From the IMG/VR virus record IMGVR_UViG_3300008267_000401, positions 1 to 25,765 of that record: 25,765 bases of DNA. One strand, 5' to 3'. The first letter of the stretch is position 1. Each line of letters starts with the position of its first letter. The notes beneath the pieces are model-generated. The model saw only the letters and a program-made list of their open reading frames with translations. It was not told the DNA's origin and ran no database searches. Positions 23,359 through 25,765 of this stretch are shown here, one piece after another. Position numbers and translations under genes: made by a program. Source of the DNA: a virus.

Positions 23359-24260
23359 CAGAATTGCAATTTCGTTTTAATAAATTACAAACAAATATTG
23401 AAACAGTATCTATATATCAAGTACAATATGATGAATTAACACATTATTCACAAACTATTCGTACAACTACAACTAATATTGAACGCAAAGAACTTCAGCT
23501 TCAATTATTAGAATCAGAATTACAAACCCGAGAATCTGAATTAGAAACGATATTAGAGCGACAGGAATCATTTACAAAAAATGAAACTGCAATCAAACAT
23601 AATCGACGTGTTGATGTTAAGATTGGATCATGCAAAGATGATATAGAAATACATACTGAAGCTATAAAATCTATTCAATCGCAAATTAAAGCTCTATTCG
23701 GTGCTATTGAAGTTGCAAAAACAAATCGAAGCACTGCACTTAAAAATTTAGAAGCATATCAACAACTAGAAACTGAATATAAAGCATATGAATATTATTT
23801 AGCAGCAGTTCAACGCAATGGTATTCCATATGAGTTGGTTGGTAAAGCTCTACCTAAAATTGAATCTGAAATAAACAATGTTCTCAATCAAATTGTTGAG
23901 TTTAACATGGTGTTAAATACTGACGGTAAAAATATTAATGGATATATTATATATGATGAAGATAATTATTGGCCATTAGAATTAACATCTGGAATGGAAC
24001 GATTTATTTCGTCATTGGCTATTAGAATTGCACTTATCAATGTATCTGCTTTACCTCGTCCAAATTTCATTGCAATCGATGAAGGATGGGGTTCATTAGA
24101 CTCAGAACATATTTCTGCAGTAGTTAACTTATTTGATTATTTTAGAACTAAATTTGATTTCTCAATCATTATTTCACACGTTGATTCTATGCGAGATATG
24201 GTTGATAATTTAATTGAAGTAAACAAGACAAACGGATTTAGCCAGATTCATCACGTGTAA
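23268..24260 (+). CDS. 46: Rad50/gp46 C-terminal half, continuing the Mre11-Rad50 fusion in the -1 frame
   Basis: This frame is open from 23268. It contains the zinc hook CKYC (23277-23288) followed by NIFVQDAIEAQDTIDQDRA, then the descending coiled coil, the ABC signature LTSGMERFISSLAIRIAL (about 23980) and Walker B FIAIDEGWGSLD (24066 on), with the D-loop Asp and the switch His in IIISHVDSM. These are exactly the parts missing from the preceding frame, so the two frames are one gene with a frameshift. The first start-like codon is a TTG at 23364, after the hook, and no ATG occurs until far into the protein, so an independent start is unlikely. If read through by a -1 shift after the TAT at 23269, the full protein would be 1048 residues. 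Confidence 0.8.
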   Translation: MWNCKYCTSNIFVQDAIEAQDTIDQDRAILTELQFRFNKLQTNIETVSIYQVQYDELTHYSQTIRTTTTNIERKELQLQLLESELQTRESELETILERQESFTKNETAIKHNRRVDVKIGSCKDDIEIHTEAIKSIQSQIKALFGAIEVAKTNRSTALKNLEAYQQLETEYKAYEYYLAAVQRNGIPYELVGKALPKIESEINNVLNQIVEFNMVLNTDGKNINGYIIYDEDNYWPLELTSGMERFISSLAIRIALINVSALPRPNFIAIDEGWGSLDSEHISAVVNLFDYFRTKFDFSIIISHVDSMRDMVDNLIEVNKTNGFSQIHHV

Positions 24261-24275
24261 ATATTTATATAAAAG
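24261..24275 (+). promoter_or_regulatory. Putative late promoter motif
   Basis: ATATTTATATAAAAG, one base different from the exact motif, starts immediately after the Rad50 stop codon and ends 15 bases before the ATG at 24291. It marks the switch from DNA-metabolism genes back to a structural gene. Confidence 0.5.
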
Positions 24276-24290
24276 AATGTAACGTGACGT

Positions 24291-25765
24291 ATGAAACGCA
24301 AAGAAGCTGTTTATAAAGGTTTAGAGTTTATTGATGTTTATTTTAATGATACATCGGCTACGTCGCCGGATTATTTTCAAATATCCGATTTTCCAACTCG
24401 ATTAACTGCAGGTAAAAATTTATTTAAACTTCGAGGACATCCTACAAATTTAAAAGTAGGCGGTTCTTTAAACATTGAAGTTTTAGATTATAATGGCAAT
24501 CCAATTTACACGCAAGTTGTTGATTATATCGATGAAGATAAAAGTCGTGTCATTGCAATTTATATTTATGAAGATACATCTCCAGGTGATTGTACCGTAA
24601 CATTATTAGCAGAGGCTGCTACAATTAATGGAGTTCCTGCACCGCAAGAATGGCAAGGACGTGCAAACATAAAATGGACAAGATCTGTTCCGGTTAATCC
24701 AAATGTATCAAATGTATCAGAAATTATTTTTGAACAAGCTCCTGGAGTTACTGTAGATGAAATCATAGGTGTACAATTAAATAGAATATATTCCGGAAGT
24801 ATTCAATTCCCAACATATTCTACAGGTACTGTTAGATATTTTTCATATAACAATCAGCCAGCAGTAGAATTAACCAGTGGAACATTTACAAGTGATATGT
24901 CTACGGGAACAATTACTGTAGCAACACCAGTTAATCCTACGCCTACACCTAATTACGCTGTATCTACAACGCCGTATGTGTCTACTATTAAAAAGATACT
25001 AAACCCAACTACGGCTTTATTAGATCGAGAATATACGGCACTTAGTAGCCAGAGTATATCAGTACATACTTATAATGCTTTTGACGCATCAACATATTCA
25101 TTGGCATATGAAGCAACACCTACTTATGTTGAAACAGAAAATTCTCAATCATTTGCGTTTATTCAAATACGAGGTTTAGAACCTGCAACAGGAGATGTTT
25201 CTCGTGTTAAAGTATTTACTAATAATAATGGTACAGTTGGTACATGGGAATTAATTAATGATATAGAATTAGAAGAAACGGAAATATTTGTCCCTAGTAC
25301 TTCATCATTATATCCGGACAAATCAATTGGCGTTTTTACCACTCAAAGTATTATTAATACATATTGGGAAGGCAAATCATATAACGGTATACAAACATTA
25401 GCTCCTGCAACATTAACTTGGACTACTGCATCTATAGAAAATGGAATGCAAATTTCATCAGGATCATTAAATTTAGAAAACACTGATCAAGTTTTAGTAG
25501 CACAAATTAAATCTAGTTATGCAGGTATATTTTTAGCAAGTTCTTCATATAAAGTATCATTAGATGCTATAGGAACAACGGTTAGTGCAACACCTGCAAA
25601 ATTAGCTGTATATGTTTCCGGAAGTTCATTTTATCAAGATCCAACTGATTTTTTCAACCAAGCATTTTCAACTAAATTAGGAAAACGAGTAGGAGAAATT
25701 GTTGTAACTGGAACTACACAAAGATTTGATGATAAAACATTTAGCTTTGAATCAGATTATTCAGG
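24291..25765 (+). CDS. Large structural protein, partial (runs off the window)
   Basis: The frame is open from the ATG at 24291 to the window edge, giving 491 codons without a stop. The product starts MKRKEAVYKGLEFIDVYFND, and the first about 120 residues form a beta-rich domain (RLTAGKNLFKLRGHPTNLKV, AIYIYEDTSPGDCTVTLLAE). The rest is Thr/Ser/Tyr-rich and beta-structured, with no catalytic motif or membrane segment: the composition of phage fibres and large tail or neck proteins. It follows a late-promoter-like motif, and no Shine-Dalgarno site is visible. The role cannot be fixed without its C-terminal part. A virion protein is the best guess. Confidence 0.65.
   Translation, partial: MKRKEAVYKGLEFIDVYFNDTSATSPDYFQISDFPTRLTAGKNLFKLRGHPTNLKVGGSLNIEVLDYNGNPIYTQVVDYIDEDKSRVIAIYIYEDTSPGDCTVTLLAEAATINGVPAPQEWQGRANIKWTRSVPVNPNVSNVSEIIFEQAPGVTVDEIIGVQLNRIYSGSIQFPTYSTGTVRYFSYNNQPAVELTSGTFTSDMSTGTITVATPVNPTPTPNYAVSTTPYVSTIKKILNPTTALLDREYTALSSQSISVHTYNAFDASTYSLAYEATPTYVETENSQSFAFIQIRGLEPATGDVSRVKVFTNNNGTVGTWELINDIELEETEIFVPSTSSLYPDKSIGVFTTQSIINTYWEGKSYNGIQTLAPATLTWTTASIENGMQISSGSLNLENTDQVLVAQIKSSYAGIFLASSSYKVSLDAIGTTVSATPAKLAVYVSGSSFYQDPTDFFNQAFSTKLGKRVGEIVVTGTTQRFDDKTFSFESDYS

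Overview
The window is a piece of the genome of a tailed, contractile-tail (T4-like) bacteriophage. It is AT-rich, every recognisable gene lies on the + strand, and genes are packed with 1-30 base gaps or TAATG-type overlaps. The landmarks are T4-family baseplate wedge proteins (gp25, gp6, a gp7/tail-protein-I-like protein), a spike protein, a gp55-like late sigma factor, a DnaG/gp61-type primase and an Mre11-Rad50 (gp47-gp46) recombination nuclease. The host cannot be named from the sequence. Many starts lack a clear Shine-Dalgarno site, and base composition and gene style resemble marine phages of AT-rich hosts (Bacteroidota or SAR11-like); this is only a suggestion.

Layout: 1-2152 holds small accessory genes (a 59-aa protein, a Cys4 zinc-ribbon protein, an HD-domain protein, a one-helix membrane protein) ending in the gp55-like sigma factor. 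2177-13227 is the baseplate module: an unknown 143-aa protein, spike, a coiled-coil protein, an unknown linker protein, gp25, gp6, a DNRLRE-like protein, an unknown protein, and a 1196-aa wedge protein with a lectin-like (LamG) insert. 13275-16891 holds three more virion proteins, two of which share a C-terminal domain. 16894-19490 holds three genes whose products all begin with a T4-like capsid-targeting signature (a short leader ending in L/I-x-E); the first is a minimal protein-kinase-fold protein. 19520-24260 is DNA metabolism: a T7 endonuclease I-like resolvase, primase, and a fused Mre11-Rad50 that is frameshifted exactly at the zinc hook. A new large structural gene starts at 24291 and runs off the window.

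Regulation: an AT-rich motif, ATATTTATATAAAAT with palindromic core TTTATATAAA, stands just upstream of five genes: four of virion/late type and one that opens the possibly packaged set. I did not find it upstream of the replication genes. It is the best candidate for the phage's late promoter, to be read by the gp55-like sigma factor. One copy sits in the loop of the only convincing rho-independent terminator in the window (15271-15309), so end and start of transcription are nested.

Most notable for follow-up: the set of possibly packaged and injected proteins including a mini-kinase, the promoter-in-terminator element, the zinc-hook frameshift, and a 180-base non-coding stretch with two back-to-back hairpins in front of the replication genes.
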